This document shows, one piece after another, positions 35,697 through 47,775 of a stretch of 64,000 nt of DNA. Every line of letters starts with the position of its first letter. The stretch's first letter is position 1. The position numbers and the translations under genes were made by a program. The notes under the pieces are model-generated. The model was not told the origin of the DNA. It ran no database searches and was given only the letters and a program-made list of their open reading frames with translations. The DNA lies in contig JAMPIT010000379.1 in the NCBI GenBank assembly GCA_026261815.1, positions 7,018,001 through 7,082,000 of the forward strand, written 5' to 3'. This stretch comes from Monarcha castaneiventris obscurior (lineage: Eukaryota; Chordata; Aves; Passeriformes; Monarchidae).

Positions 35697-35783
35697 TTTG
35701 TTCCACCAGAAAGAGGAGGAGACTTTTTACAAATGAATGAAAAGCATTAGAAAGATACTTACTTGAAGTACAGGAAAAATAGG
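35697..35783 (+). repeat. Unassigned dispersed repeat, copy 2 (pair with 33622-33706)
   Basis: The segment begins TTTGTTCCACCAGAAAGAGG and contains GAATGAAAAGCATTAGAAAG and TACAGGAAAAATAGG. It matches the copy at 33622 over its length. Flanking sequence on both sides does not match, so the boundaries are fairly sharp. Confidence 0.75.
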
Positions 35784-37618
35784 AAAACCATGAACTAGAA
35801 GGAGAATGTTCTTTTAAAACGCTAGGAAAGGGAAGTTCCAAAGGCAAAGGAGAGAAAGTCCTGAGGTTTCCGGTAGTAAATGAGAATTATATAACTGTCA
35901 AGGAAGATCCCAAGAAAAAATGAGCAAGGAGATCTAAAAAATTAATTCTACTGAAAACGAGGTGTGACATTGTCACTTCAATACTTCCATGAAGTTTCTT
36001 CATTTTGTGTTGTATTTTTCTTTATACAAAACCAGAAAAAAGTGGGTTTTTTTAAAAAAGTGCCATACCTGGCTATGTACTATGAAGTTCTCATGAAAGG
36101 CTTGCACTTTTAAAAGGCACTCTGACACAAATAACCTATTTTTCTGTGTAGCTGACAAACCTAGCCGTAACAATACTGGAATACAAATAAATAGCACCAA
36201 AAATACTTATCTCCTGAAAATACGCAATGAGGAAGGAGAAACTGTAAGCCAGAACTATGGATTGAATATTACTTTGGAGACTTGAAGGATTATCTAATTT
36301 TTAGGCATATGGAAATACATGCTTTCGCATTCCATTAACTAGTTTCAAATACTCTTCACATTCAGCATTCCCTAAATGTTGATGAACCTTTTTTATGTGT
36401 TAGTGCTTATAATAATAGTTTATGTTTGCATTTAACTTTAAAGATCTTAAAGAGCAGTGACTACTTGGTAATTATTATAATATGTTATTGTCAAAACGTA
36501 TCATGTTCATGGAGCAAGTACATAAAATAGTTGTCATAACTATCCTTGACTTGACTTGGACTTATTTTTTGTGTTATTAAAGCAGACTTCCTTGCTTAAA
36601 ATTGTAAGCGTACAAAATAAATGGATTGGTTCACTGTCATGGCAAGATAATGAATGCACTTCATCTTTCTGTAGCATGCCAGCAATAAAGTATAGAACAC
36701 AGCATGATGTTTGATATTTTCTAGCTATTTGTGTGGGTGGTATTGTTTTGAAACTAACATAATACCTTTCAACAAAATATGTGGTAAATGCTCCTAGCTC
36801 TTTAGCTTCTATTGTATTTGAAGCCTAATAGGAAGATTTTATGAGAATCTCATTGGATTCTAAAAGCCACTTCATAGGACTATTAACACTAAGTGAAAAT
36901 AGTAGAACTTAAGCCAATACGTAGCAGAATTAGTTTGGGGTTGTCTCCATCCAGATCCACACATTTCTTAAGTTATTGCCTCTCAGCTCATTCTGTCTTG
37001 GAAACAATATACTGCAAGCAGTGGGAATTAATCACACAAGTCCTTCCAGTATTTCAGGTACAGAGGTCAAGCCTTCGTCCTCTGTTATGTCAGATATTGT
37101 AATTCTTGATAAATACAGAAAAATATGCCATATTTCTTTTCAACAAGAATTGTGTTTTGTTATTTTTACGTATTTATGAAAATGAAACAAAAAAATATCA
37201 TTGAATAGATTGTGAGCCCTTTAGGGAACATTATTTGTACTTTTATGCTTGACGATGCAACTAGAAAACCTAAATATATTGAAACATAAGAAACATATTG
37301 ATTATTGAAACATAATCATAGCTTTTAATACTTTCATTAGTGCCTAGATATTCTAAAATGCATAATCTTTAACTTTTTTCTTCTCTAAAGAATAAACAAA
37401 AGTAATCAGCAAAATAAAATAACAAGCGTTGCTGCATAGATCTATGTATCGTGGCTATCTATGTATAAAAAGACGACGTATAAATGTATGAAAGAATCAT
37501 CAGCAAACCTTAACAAAAAAAAAACCAAAAAAAACCTAAGTTCTGTAGGGAAAAGTGACAGACAGCAATACATAATTCTCTGGAACCTCTTAGTGTGAAT
37601 TCATCCACAGCAAGGTAG
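35784..37618. other. Unique AT-rich DNA, nothing recognised
   Basis: There are only short chance-like frames and short A-runs (near 37516-37534). No gene, RNA or named repeat was recognised. Confidence 0.5.
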
Positions 37619-38178
37619 TGCAGGAGTCATGGTTTTACCCCAGCCACCAGCTAAGTGCCACATAGCCACTTACTCTTTTCTGCCTAGTGGGATGGGGAAG
37701 TGAAGTGAAAGAGCAAAAAGAGAGGAAACTTTTGTGTTGAGATAAAGAGTTTAATAAGGAAAGTACTTACCACTCCCCATTGATAGGCACATGTTCAGCC
37801 ATCCCCAAGAAAGCTGGAATCTGTCACGCACAAGGGTGACTTGGGAAGGCATATGCCATCGTTCAGAATGCCCGGCCCATTCTTTTTCCTTTCCCCAGTT
37901 CCACAGGCTGAGCGTGGTGCCATATGGGGTGGAATATCCTTTTGATCAGTTGGGGGTCAGCTGCCCCACCTGTCTCCCCTCCCAATTTTTTATGGGCCCC
38001 CAATCTGCTCACTGGTGGGGTGGGGTGAGAGGCAAAAAAGGCCTTGACTCTGTGCAAGCCCTGCTCAGCCGTAATGAAAATATCCCTCTATTAACAGTGT
38101 TTCTGGCACAGATCCAAGACATAGACACATTCTAGCCACTGTGAAAAAAATGAACTCTAAACCAAGCAAAATCAGAAA
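37619..38178 (-). mobile_element. Solo LTR, avian ERVL-type, minus strand
   Basis: In plus orientation it reads GTCATGGTTTTACCCCAGCC, GCCACATAGCCACTTACTC, GTGGGATGGGGAAGTG, TTGAGATAAAGAGTTTAATA, CACATGTTCAGCCATCCCCA, ATGGGGTGGAATATCCTTTT, GATCAGTTGGGGGTCAGCTG, TGGTGGGGTGGGGTGAGAGG, AAAAAGGCCTTGACTCTGTG. This is the reversed order of a bird ERVL-type LTR end to end. The minus-strand polyadenylation signal ATTAAA is at 37750-37755. The string AAGGTAG occurs just outside both ends (37612-37618 and 38177-38183), so a GGTAG target duplication is possible, though one end lacks the canonical CA. No internal retroviral sequence adjoins. Confidence 0.85.
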
Positions 38179-38183
38179 GGTAG

Positions 38184-41100
38184 ATTGAATATCTTTGAAC
38201 AACGTTTTTTTTTTTAATTAAACCCCGCCACAATATTTGACAGAATTAATTTATAAGAAAATTGAAATTTTTGAAGGTAATATTTTTGAGTAAAAAATGG
38301 TGAGAAGACCAAATTCTTAAGTATAATTATGATTAAAGATTCTGTTTATATTACAGGAACCAAAAGTTATGTATAATTTTGTAAGCAGGCTTTAATTCTG
38401 GTATGAAGGTACGTGTGCCGAGGTGCATATTTGCCTTGAAAATTATTCAATTCCTGATGATTCTCACTCATTTGATATTTATTTTCTTCTGGGTCATGCC
38501 TAGCAAGAGACATCACCTCAGCATTTTGGAAGGAGGTTTAGCTCTGCATGAAATAAATATTGTCATCTCTTTATTCTTATTTAGAAATGGCTCAATTATA
38601 GATGGGGATAGAGTGGATCCCAACTACATCATGATAACTGGAGAAGTGATGGTCCGTGGTCAAAAGGGCACTTCAGGTTCTACTGTCTACACTTGCAATG
38701 TCTAGTGTTGGTGCTTTAAAGAAGGAGCCCATATTTGGCATATCTACCTAGTAGATGTGTGATGTCTCGCAGTTAAGTACAGTGGCAGATTATGTTGTAA
38801 GAGCTGTGTATTGTACCCTAGAGTAGCAAAGAGTAGTCAATTTTTGTCTTTGGTGTATTTCTAGCCATAGCATTATCTTTATTATTTTCTCCTAGTAAAG
38901 TGTGTGAAAAGGAATGTCAAAATTCTGGGCACCTCAATTATGGGGAATAGGGAGCCCTACCCAGCTCTGTGTCATGGAGGTCTCCATTTCTAAGACAAAG
39001 GATAATTAATTTACAAGAATCCTCGCAGGATTCTGAAGGAGGAAGGGTGTCATTACTGTACAACAATGATATTTCAAAGGCAGCAGGGTCTTCTGTGCAT
39101 GGGTCTGTCTGTCGAGCAGTAGACATCACCAAAATGAGTTGACACATCAACCTGAGTCACATAATTTCATTCCAAAGCAGTCCATTACTTTTAAAGTTTG
39201 AGAAATACAATTCAGTGAACACAAGTACCGTTTTAACACCATTGATGCAAATAAAAATTTCTGGGTTTATACATTACTTGCAGATGATTATACGTTATCT
39301 TTGTCAGATCTGTTGTATGTTATAATTATGAAGATAGAGATTCAAGCAACATTTGATTTCTGTAAAGCAGTTTCCAGGAGACAATCACAAAACCTTACTT
39401 CCATTCTCTCTCTCAGTGACTGTCTGCCTTTGGTCTTAGTTTCAAATTCTCCCTCATCTACCTGCCCTTAGTTTCAGGCTCTGCAAATCCTTTATTCCTT
39501 CTCTCCTTCGGCGCCACTTCTCCTATAAAAAGTAAGATCTGAGGATCTGTGCTGTTCTTGCACTGCATCTCTTCTCTATTTCTCACATCAGACTGTTACA
39601 GACAATTGTCTTATCTGTCTTAGATTCATCAGGCTTTCAAGAAAGAGTTTATGAACTTCTAAAGAAAACTAAAAGTCCTTTTCTGCCTCCATTCCCTTTC
39701 ACAACTTTCAGGATTTAGCTAAACAAAAAAAGATAGAAGATAAAGAAGAAAATATACTTCCATGAAATTAATATTACTGAACTCTTCATACTAGAATAAC
39801 AGCGGGGACACCCTTTTTCTCTTGATAGGTCTTCTCTTTTGGGTGATTAACATTCCAATGAAATACATTCAAAAGTAGTGCAGAAACCCTTTTAAGAGTA
39901 CTGCAGTTACTTTTGACCTATGTCTGACTCCTTGGCAACAGTCGAGTTTAAGTCAGTCAGACATATGAAAGAAATGGGTTTTTTTCTTTGCAGAAAGACA
40001 TTTGATGTTTCTAACAAAAATATGTAGCTTGACACTTCCAGTAGTTTTATGGCATTAATGAGAAAAATGTTATAATTCTGCGTCAAGTTTTTATTTTGCA
40101 GTATAGGATTGAGGTGTATTTTTTTTTCTTTTCTGATTGATATTTCATTAATACATTGTTTCAGTTTGTTTATGTCTTTTCATTGTTTATGACTGCTCTA
40201 GCTGCCCTGATTTCATGGTTCTATCATCATGTTGTGATATAAAAATCTAGTCCTGTACAGAAGATTAGGTCACTTGCCAGTGTTACAGTCTCTCAACTAT
40301 TTAATGAAGGAAGGCTGTGCTGCTTCCTAAGAGAAGGACCATCCTAAGAGAGTCATGGCTTATGTTTTATTATTTTTTATTGTTCTTAGCATAAGTTCCA
40401 TGCAATTATTCAGATGCCTATGAAAAAGGACAGCTCATTTCCCCATAATTTTCCCCAGTCCCCATCACAGATTTTTCATAACCATTTATATAAACATTCA
40501 CATCTGAAAAACTGGTGCCACACTGAGCTTTATGACTTTTATCTTTAGTTATCTTTTCCTCTGTGACTTAGATGAAAACACACTCCAGTATCTCTAGGTC
40601 CCCTCAACTATCTTTTTTCCTAATAATAAGAAACAATTCCATATACATGAGAGGAGTCTTATCTTCCTCAAGCAAAAATATTATAGAAGGAGGTTCCTTA
40701 GATCAGGTTCCAGTAGTTTTCCATGGAAAAAATTGTTTCATGATGATATATGACTTTACCATTTTTCCCAATAATTTTAGTGCATGTTTCTTTTTATAGA
40801 ATTTATTCTTCTGTGTCCCATCACCTGTCACTGCATCATGGAATGAAACGCAACCACATTCTTCCCAGTAATTTTTTATCACTTTATTTTTGACTGTTTA
40901 TTTTGGAGAGTGCAAAGTAGCTCAGCAGCTGATTCTGCAACTTGAATTTCATAAGAAGGTTGCTCTTACTTCACCATGAATTATGTCGTACAATGCAGAA
41001 TTGGATGTAAAATCTATTGGCATTCCATCAACAAAATAAGATCAAAGAGTTTTGTAATTGGAAGTAATGCTCAGAGAGACCTGGTATACACCTCACTGTC

Positions 41101-41229
41101 TAGCAACAGAAACAAATTTACTGCTGAGAATGTTGCAAAAGGCAGTAGTAAGGTAAAATTTCTGTTCTAACGTAAAAAAGGTCAACTAGTGTTTATGTCG
41201 CAATCTATCTGATTCAAGATCCTTTACAG
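38184..41229. other. Unique AT-rich DNA, nothing recognised
   Basis: The longest frame is 100 codons (38403-38705, plus), with a hydrophobic first half and no recognisable family. I treat it as chance. No repeats were recognised. Confidence 0.5.
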
Positions 41230-41264
<35 letters not shown>

Positions 41265-41269
41265 TTTTT
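41230..41269. repeat. (TTTA)n microsatellite, about 9.5 units
   Basis: An uninterrupted TTTA/TATT tetranucleotide array of about 40 bp. It is likely to vary in length between individuals. Confidence 0.92.
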
Positions 41270-41583
41270 CCCTTGTAAGTAATTTTTCAGGTTTCATCTG
41301 TGAATGATAGTGACTTGTGAGGCCTAATTTTATGAACAGACTATTTGAAGGCTGCTAATATGGTTGCTGGGGATAAACTGAATCACCAATAGAGGGAGCA
41401 TCACACTGGAGCCGTTCAGATCACTCAGTATTTTGAGTACAGGTCACTGAGATAATGTCCCAAAGGAAAGACAGAAAAAAACAACTCACGAAATAGATAC
41501 ATTTTTAAATACTATTTTCTTGGTTCCCAAAAATTAATTCAAAAGTTAATTAAAGTGTCTGATTAAAACGAAGCTCACTGACT

Positions 41584-41767
41584 AGTGATAAAATATTGGA
41601 ATGGTCTACCTGGGGAGGTGGTGGAATCACCATCCCTGGACGTGTTTAAAAAGAGATTGGATGTGGCACTCAGTGCCATGGTTTAGTTTAGTTAAGGTGT
41701 TAGGACAGAGGTTGGACTCGATGATCTTGAAGGTCTCTTCCAACCTGGTAATTCTGTGATTCTGTGA
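41584..41767 (+). mobile_element. CR1 LINE 3' end, plus strand, same subfamily as the 18-21 kb copy
   Basis: This 184-bp scrap aligns without gaps to 20874-21057 of the long CR1, with about five differences. It shares the diagnostic 3' UTR string TTTAGTTTAGTTAAGGTGTT followed by AGGACAGAGG. It begins in the last 35 codons of ORF2 and ends ATTCTGTGATTCTGTGA. This is a short 5'-truncated insertion of the same young lineage. Confidence 0.95.
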
Positions 41768-41918
41768 CAATTTCAGGAAAACGTAGGGGAAAGAACGCTG
41801 GATTAAGAAAGAGGAAGATTCTTCCACCAGTAAGGGTTTGCTTATTTGGGAGGACAGCTAAAGAGCCAGCCTTGGAAAGGGTAGAAGGAAGGATGAATGG
41901 AGATGTTCACTAACACAG

Positions 41919-42090
41919 AATCATAGAACAGTTTTTGTTGGAAGTTTAAAGATCATCTGGTTCCAACTCCCTGCCATGGGCAGGGACACCTTTCACTAGA
42001 CCAGGTTGCTTAGAGCTCAGTCTAATCCGGTTTTAAACACTTCCATGGAAGTGGCATACACGAGTTCTCTTTCAACAATTTCTATTAATT
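41919..42090 (-). mobile_element. CR1 LINE 3' end scrap, minus strand
   Basis: In plus orientation it reads CAGAATCATAGAACAGTTTT, GTTGGAAGTTTAAAGATCAT, CTGGTTCCAACTCCCTGCCA, GGGCAGGGACACCTTTCACT, AGACCAGGTTGCTTAGAGC. This is the reversed 3' end of an older CR1 subfamily. It faces the plus-strand scrap at 41584, with their 3' ends about 150 bp apart. Confidence 0.9.
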
Positions 42091-45000
42091 AGGATGCCCT
42101 TTTCTCCCCTTTATGTTACAGTGGATTTACAAGATACATTTTTGAGAATTTTCTTCTGCCATATTTTATAGTTCTAAATAACTTCACCATATTCTAATAG
42201 AATTTGGGGCTTAACTTCTTCTGTTCTCTTCAGTAGTAAATAAAAAAAACCCAAAAATAAGGCATAAATTCCATCATTTTATATCAAGGACATCTGCTAC
42301 ATAATTTTGAATTTATTCCCTCTTCCTGTCATTTCATTCAAAGAGTGTAGCAGATGGTGTGGAACCATCACATAAAATACCTTAGTCTTTTTTTGTTTAC
42401 AGGTATTCTAAAAAATCTGTCTATAGATCACTGTTAACTAGATACTCTGTAGGACACCAATAAAGTAAGGTGAATATAATTAACAATTAATGATTCACAT
42501 CCTGATGTCTTCACTTATTTTAAATTATAGAGCCTTTACCAGTGGGAAATCCTCCCTGAAGCATTACCAGACCGTGGAATGAATAAAAAGACCATTAAAG
42601 TTTCAGAATTTTCTCTAATAAACTATTATTGCATTCACTTTCAGCTTGTGCTGTGTGAAATTATAACTGTTTTAGAAACAAACAACATTCTTTGGTGAAA
42701 TTTAGTTTCATGTAAGTCTACATGTTGCCAGATACCTTTGTGTAAAAGGATCTGCAAATAAATACAGTGCCAGGAACAGCCACTGAAGGAAGGAATTATA
42801 AAAGACAACATGGAATATTGATTACAAATTCTCCTTGAGACTTTGTCCTCTGACGTTTTAATGAGAAAGTTATTCTGAAGTTGTGTGCGCTACATAGCCC
42901 TTGGCATTTAACTTAAATGCCCTAGTTAGAAAACCATGATCAATTAAGAGAAAGCGAGAGAAAACAAATTAGTCACAAAGAGGTTCAGAGTTGCAAAATT
43001 TGTCCCTGGTCTTACTCCTTTTTTTCAAGCAGAGCTCATCTTAGTACAGAGTGATCTTCAGAAGACAAACCAGGCAGGGTCAGTGGCTGGAGGTGGGTGT
43101 CACGAATCCCTCAGGAGGATTTCTGTTAAGACAGAATGGGAAACAACATTGCATGTCATTTGTGTTTAGGCAAATCTACGTCAGCTCGGATTTTGAATCA
43201 AGGTTTCTTATTGCTTATGCAATATAGTTATGTGTGCACAATAAGCAGGGTTAGACTAGCAAGGATTATGGTTTAGTACTGCTGAATTGCAAACAGACAC
43301 AAAAGCAGGAAACAGCAGCTGAAAAAAGTGCTGAAATTAACTTCTAAACCAAGAAGCAATTTAATTTCACAGTTTAATCTGTTTTACTTAATTGTGGTTA
43401 GTAACAACAGTTCGGATACCATTCAAATAACTGTCATACAGTGTCATTACCAATTAAAAATATTTTTATGACTTTTTTACTAAGAAAAGGACTTAGATTA
43501 TGTTCTAGTATGGAGAAATTTTTACTCGTGTTTGTGAACAAAATAACAAATGTTAGTAGATAATTTATGATGTAAGATTGAACATACTAATAAATTCTAT
43601 CTAAAAGCTGTAGAGAAACTCATTTTTATTAATGGGCTATAGCCTGAGCATGTAGCAACGTAAGCCTTCAGAAAAAATGGCCATGGGATATTTTTGGAGC
43701 CTCAGACTCTAAGGTTAATGTGTTTGGGTGTTTGACATGAATTTTAATGTGTTTTTAAAGGTGTAGTTTGTTTTTTGTTTTTCATTATTTTTTTTAGAAA
43801 ATAGCAGATGCATGGAATTTTAAAGCTATCTATTAGACTCCAAGAGATGACCTGTAAATACAAAAGTAAATTAGAGAATTAAGACTGTATTTGTAGCTTT
43901 TGCATGAGCATTGGCCTCAGATAGAGAAGTTTCCTATAACTTACTCCATTTTGACATTGACAACAAAACCACCACCAAAGACACACGAGGGGGAAAAATG
44001 CCAGCAAAAACCTGTGATAAGGGCCCAACACAAGAAAGGTAGGACATCTGTTAAGTGTGCATTGCTTTTTATTCTTACATCAAGCAAGCTGAGAAAAAAA
44101 ATAGATGCTTTTTTGTCTGTAAGATGATAGGTTTCTTTCATCACACAAGAACAACTCAGAAGTTAAAGCAGATTTTGCTGTCGACTTCAAGTACAGACAG
44201 AATTTTCTTTGCTCCTCTTGTTTATGATGTAGAGATGGAAAATCAAGGAATGATTTTAAGGAAATTATTCAAGTGAAATCTTGGAGGATGCTGAACTCAT
44301 AGGGACCAGGGAAAATGTCAGATTAATTTCAAGGATTTTAAACCTGTTGTAAACTCTATGTTTTCCTTTTAGAAAAGAATTTGTCGCTAGTAAGAAAGTC
44401 AGTCTGCAGTCTTTTGCTAGTAAAAAATCTTTTCCTGTGTTTCAGAGACCTGATTTGAATAAAATACATGAAAATTTTTTAATTCTGCAAAGGTTCATCC
44501 GGCATTTTCTTTTGAGCTCACTGATGGTTACCTGTTTAGAAAATCTGTCCTAGTAGCTAAAGACATTTTCTTGTCCTACAGGACGTGACTAAATCACTCC
44601 TTCCACATTTCTTTTACCTTCATGTGGTATTTCTTTCTTTTAACGTTTCTACTTGTCATTCTGCTGCCCATTTGCTTTTGCAATACGCAATTTTACAGAT
44701 AGATGATTAAAATTCTGATTATTATACAAGCACGACTTCCATACTCAACACAGAAGTCAGATACAAAATTCATTTGATGACTAATGGTATGTCTGTGCAA
44801 TCTTGTTATTTTAAAACACATTCGAGCATCCCATTATGGAAAAAGTAATGAAATCAACTGAGTAGAACAGGTTCTGTTAAAATAAACAAAAATGCCAGTA
44901 GGGAATTTCTGTCCTATTTTGAGGCGAGAATGTTTAAAGAATTCTGCTGTTCTCACTTTTAAATAACTTCAATAAGATCTAAATTAATTAGGAGTTTGAT

Positions 45001-47029
45001 TCCTGAATGCATATATTACTGCCCTCAGCTACCTCAGCCAACTCTTATACACAGGCTTTTAAGCACAGTTTATAAATGGTGATGCTATTAGGCAGAAATG
45101 GGTAGTGCTGACTTGTTTTTATCATTTCAGAATTTCCCTTTCTTGTAAATGTGTGACAAAGTGTTGTAAAACATACACTTCAAAGCCATACTGCTTGCTA
45201 TGCTAATCTGACCCAGTTGTTCAGACTGGCCAGGCTATATCATTAGCATACAGAAGAGGTTATTCTTGATCTATAAACATCATCCTCCATTATATTTAAG
45301 ACAAAAAGATACTGAAAATAGCATATATTCACAACTAAACTATTTTATATTTGTAGATAATGAGCATCTAGTTCTTGAAATGCAATTTTAAACCAGATAC
45401 ATTTTTCTGTATCAAAAAGAATCTGTTCACTGAAAGGAATTCTGTTTTTCTAAGTACCTTGCATTATTATTAATGTACAGCTTCTTCCCTGAAGGCCTTC
45501 TCATCTGACTGGCATTAAAACATTCACCTAAAAAACCACAGAGATCTTTTCTATAAAAATTTTCATTCTCAAATGTTAAGAGCATGAAGACAACATGCTA
45601 ATACAGTCATGTCACTAAATGTGTTTAAAGGGCTACTTTGGTGATTTAAGCTGTCTCCAGTGATGGAATGTGTAGGTGGAAGACAACAAAATCTAAAATT
45701 ATAGAAAAGGTCTTCTTAAAAATCCCCAAGACAGACCAAATCTCTTATCTCTTAAATTTTGACTAATACCATTTGTATTTTTCAGGACTTAGTAGTTAGG
45801 AATATACGTCACATACATACTTACCTTTTAAAAACAGAATATGCTAATTCTTAATTTAAGTCCTACATTAAGAGTCAACTCCTTGCAGAGAAGAAACACA
45901 GAATCAGGTTACAATTAAGGTCTCATCCCCTGCCTTCCAGTCTCTCCTTCCCTTTTTGTCCAGAGGAAATAGTGTCAGCTGTCAGTTGTTGCAGACTGGG
46001 TTGGTTATTTTTTACATTGGATCCTGCAGCTAGAAGTCATCCTAATACTACTTTCTGTTTGCCTGCAAAAGAGTAAATGCCTGCCTCTACCTTCACTATC
46101 TATCTGTATCATAAGCAGGGTACAAAGGGACAACATTTTCTGCTGGTCCATTACTCACCCTGGGCAGACATGAGAGCAAGCAGGCTTTAATTAAACACAA
46201 ATATTCCAAATATATTTTAGAAGCTTTTCCATTTCTTCTAACATCAGTCTCAGAGAGTTCCATAAGAAGAGTAGCTAATTTTTAATGCAAAAACTGCTAT
46301 TGTTTTAGAAAAATAAGTGGAACTGTTGACTCTCATTTCTTCATGAAATGTAAAAGAAGTCACTGTTTATGAGGAGAGAAAATTATTTCACTACAAATGT
46401 TTTTCTGTCTGTACATCTTAAGACAAAATGACCTCCTTTTACTGTTTATTTTTAATAAAAAATCTTCTGATTAAGCAAGTCAGCCTGTGTAAAAATTTGC
46501 ATTAGGCTGAGATTTTTGAAAATAGCATTTCCTCACTGTATCATCCTGTTAGATGCTACTAATGTCAGACTTAGCCCTGTGAATGCTCTTGTTCAGAACA
46601 AATCGGCACAGCCTTGGAAAGGAATGTGTGATCAGAGCTCATCTTTTGGGGGAGAAGCCAGGTAATTTGAAGAACAGATTTTCTGATTTACATTTTTGCC
46701 ATTCATGATGTAAACTCCAATTGGAAGTACAAATGGTGTGATTTCAAAATGTTTTTGTTAAAAGGCAGGAAAATGGTGTAGCTTTCAAGTATTAAAAAAG
46801 ATCCCAACTCTTTTCTCACTGAGACCTTCATTCTGCTACACTTGGACTAGAATGAGCATTGCCATACTTTAGTTAATTACTCCATTTATTATAATCTAAT
46901 CTTAACCTAGAGAGACTACATTGAAATCCTGTTATAAATTTCACTCTAAAGAAGGGAAAGAGAAATAATAATATTGAGTTCCAGTATGTTTTGATTCCTT
47001 AATTTTCCCAGTTATGGGAAAAATCTATG
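42091..47029. other. Unique AT-rich DNA, nothing recognised
   Basis: All frames are below 80 codons and chance-like. No named repeat, RNA gene or promoter-like region was recognised. Confidence 0.5.
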
Positions 47030-47307
47030 CCAAACTCTGAGGGACAAGAGGAAATGGCCTTGAGCTGAGGCTGGAGATACTCAGATTAGACATTAGAAAC
47101 ATTTTCTTCACTGTTAGGGTGGTCACGCATTGGAATAGGTTGCCCAGGGAGGTGGTGGAGTCACCCTCCCTGGAGGTGTTTAAGAGACTTCTGAATCTGG
47201 TTCTGGGTGATGTGATTTAGTGGTTTAGAGGTTACAGTGACAGTGCTGATTTGATGGTTGGTCTGGATGATCTTGAAGGTCTCTTCCAACCTTGATGATT
47301 TTATTCC
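47030..47307 (+). mobile_element. CR1 LINE 3' end, plus strand
   Basis: GGGACAAGAGGAAATGGCCT, CATTGGAATAGGTTGCCCAG, GGAGGTGGTGGAGTCACCCT and CCCTGGAGGTGTTTAAGAG mark the ORF2 C-terminal end. GTGATTTAGTGGTTTAGAGG, GGTCTGGATGATCTTGAAGG and TCTCTTCCAACCTTGATG mark the 3' terminus. It is 5' truncated to about 278 bp, with moderate divergence. Confidence 0.93.
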
Positions 47308-47694
47308 TTTTGGTAAATTATTTCCTCTGAGAAGAAATAACAGCAAACCCCCTTGCCATGTAGAAATACTTGCAAAGAATTTAATTAAAAATTTTATTTT
47401 TACCCAGGTAATTCATCACTAGACTTGCCAGGAGAGTGATAGAAAAGGAGCACTGCTTTTGTAAACTGAATTATGGGGAGTGTTTTTGCCTGCTCTTACC
47501 TTCATTTCCATCATAAAGCAAGTGCAAACATATATTTTTTGTACAAATATTGCTAGCATTTTTAGTAGTATACTACTGGGGCATACTCCTAGTATGTACT
47601 TCAATTCAAACTACTGTTGTTTGAAAGTGTAAAATATTCATGGTGCCTGCAGACATTTCAGAGCTTTCTTTTCTGCTGTATATAAAACAGAACT

Positions 47695-47775
47695 TAAACA
47701 TGTTACTAAACTTAAAATGTTAAACATGTTGTTATATGTTGTTATGTCAAAATGTTAAACACGTTATTAAACTTA
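47695..47775. repeat. Degenerate local direct repeats (AAACATGTT/AAACACGTT type)
   Basis: The motif TAAACATGTT or TAAACACGTT occurs three times, with AAAATGTT or TTATATGTT spacers and ACTAAACTTA/ATTAAACTTA flanks. It looks like an imperfect slippage array. Confidence 0.6.

Noticed and set aside
35377..35736. 119-codon plus-strand open frame
   Set aside because: Its C-terminal part runs into the unassigned dispersed repeat (35697-35783). It has no family resemblance and is most likely chance.
38403..38705. 100-codon frame with a hydrophobic first half resembling a membrane segment
   Set aside because: T-rich DNA readily translates to hydrophobic runs. There is no homology or exon-like context.
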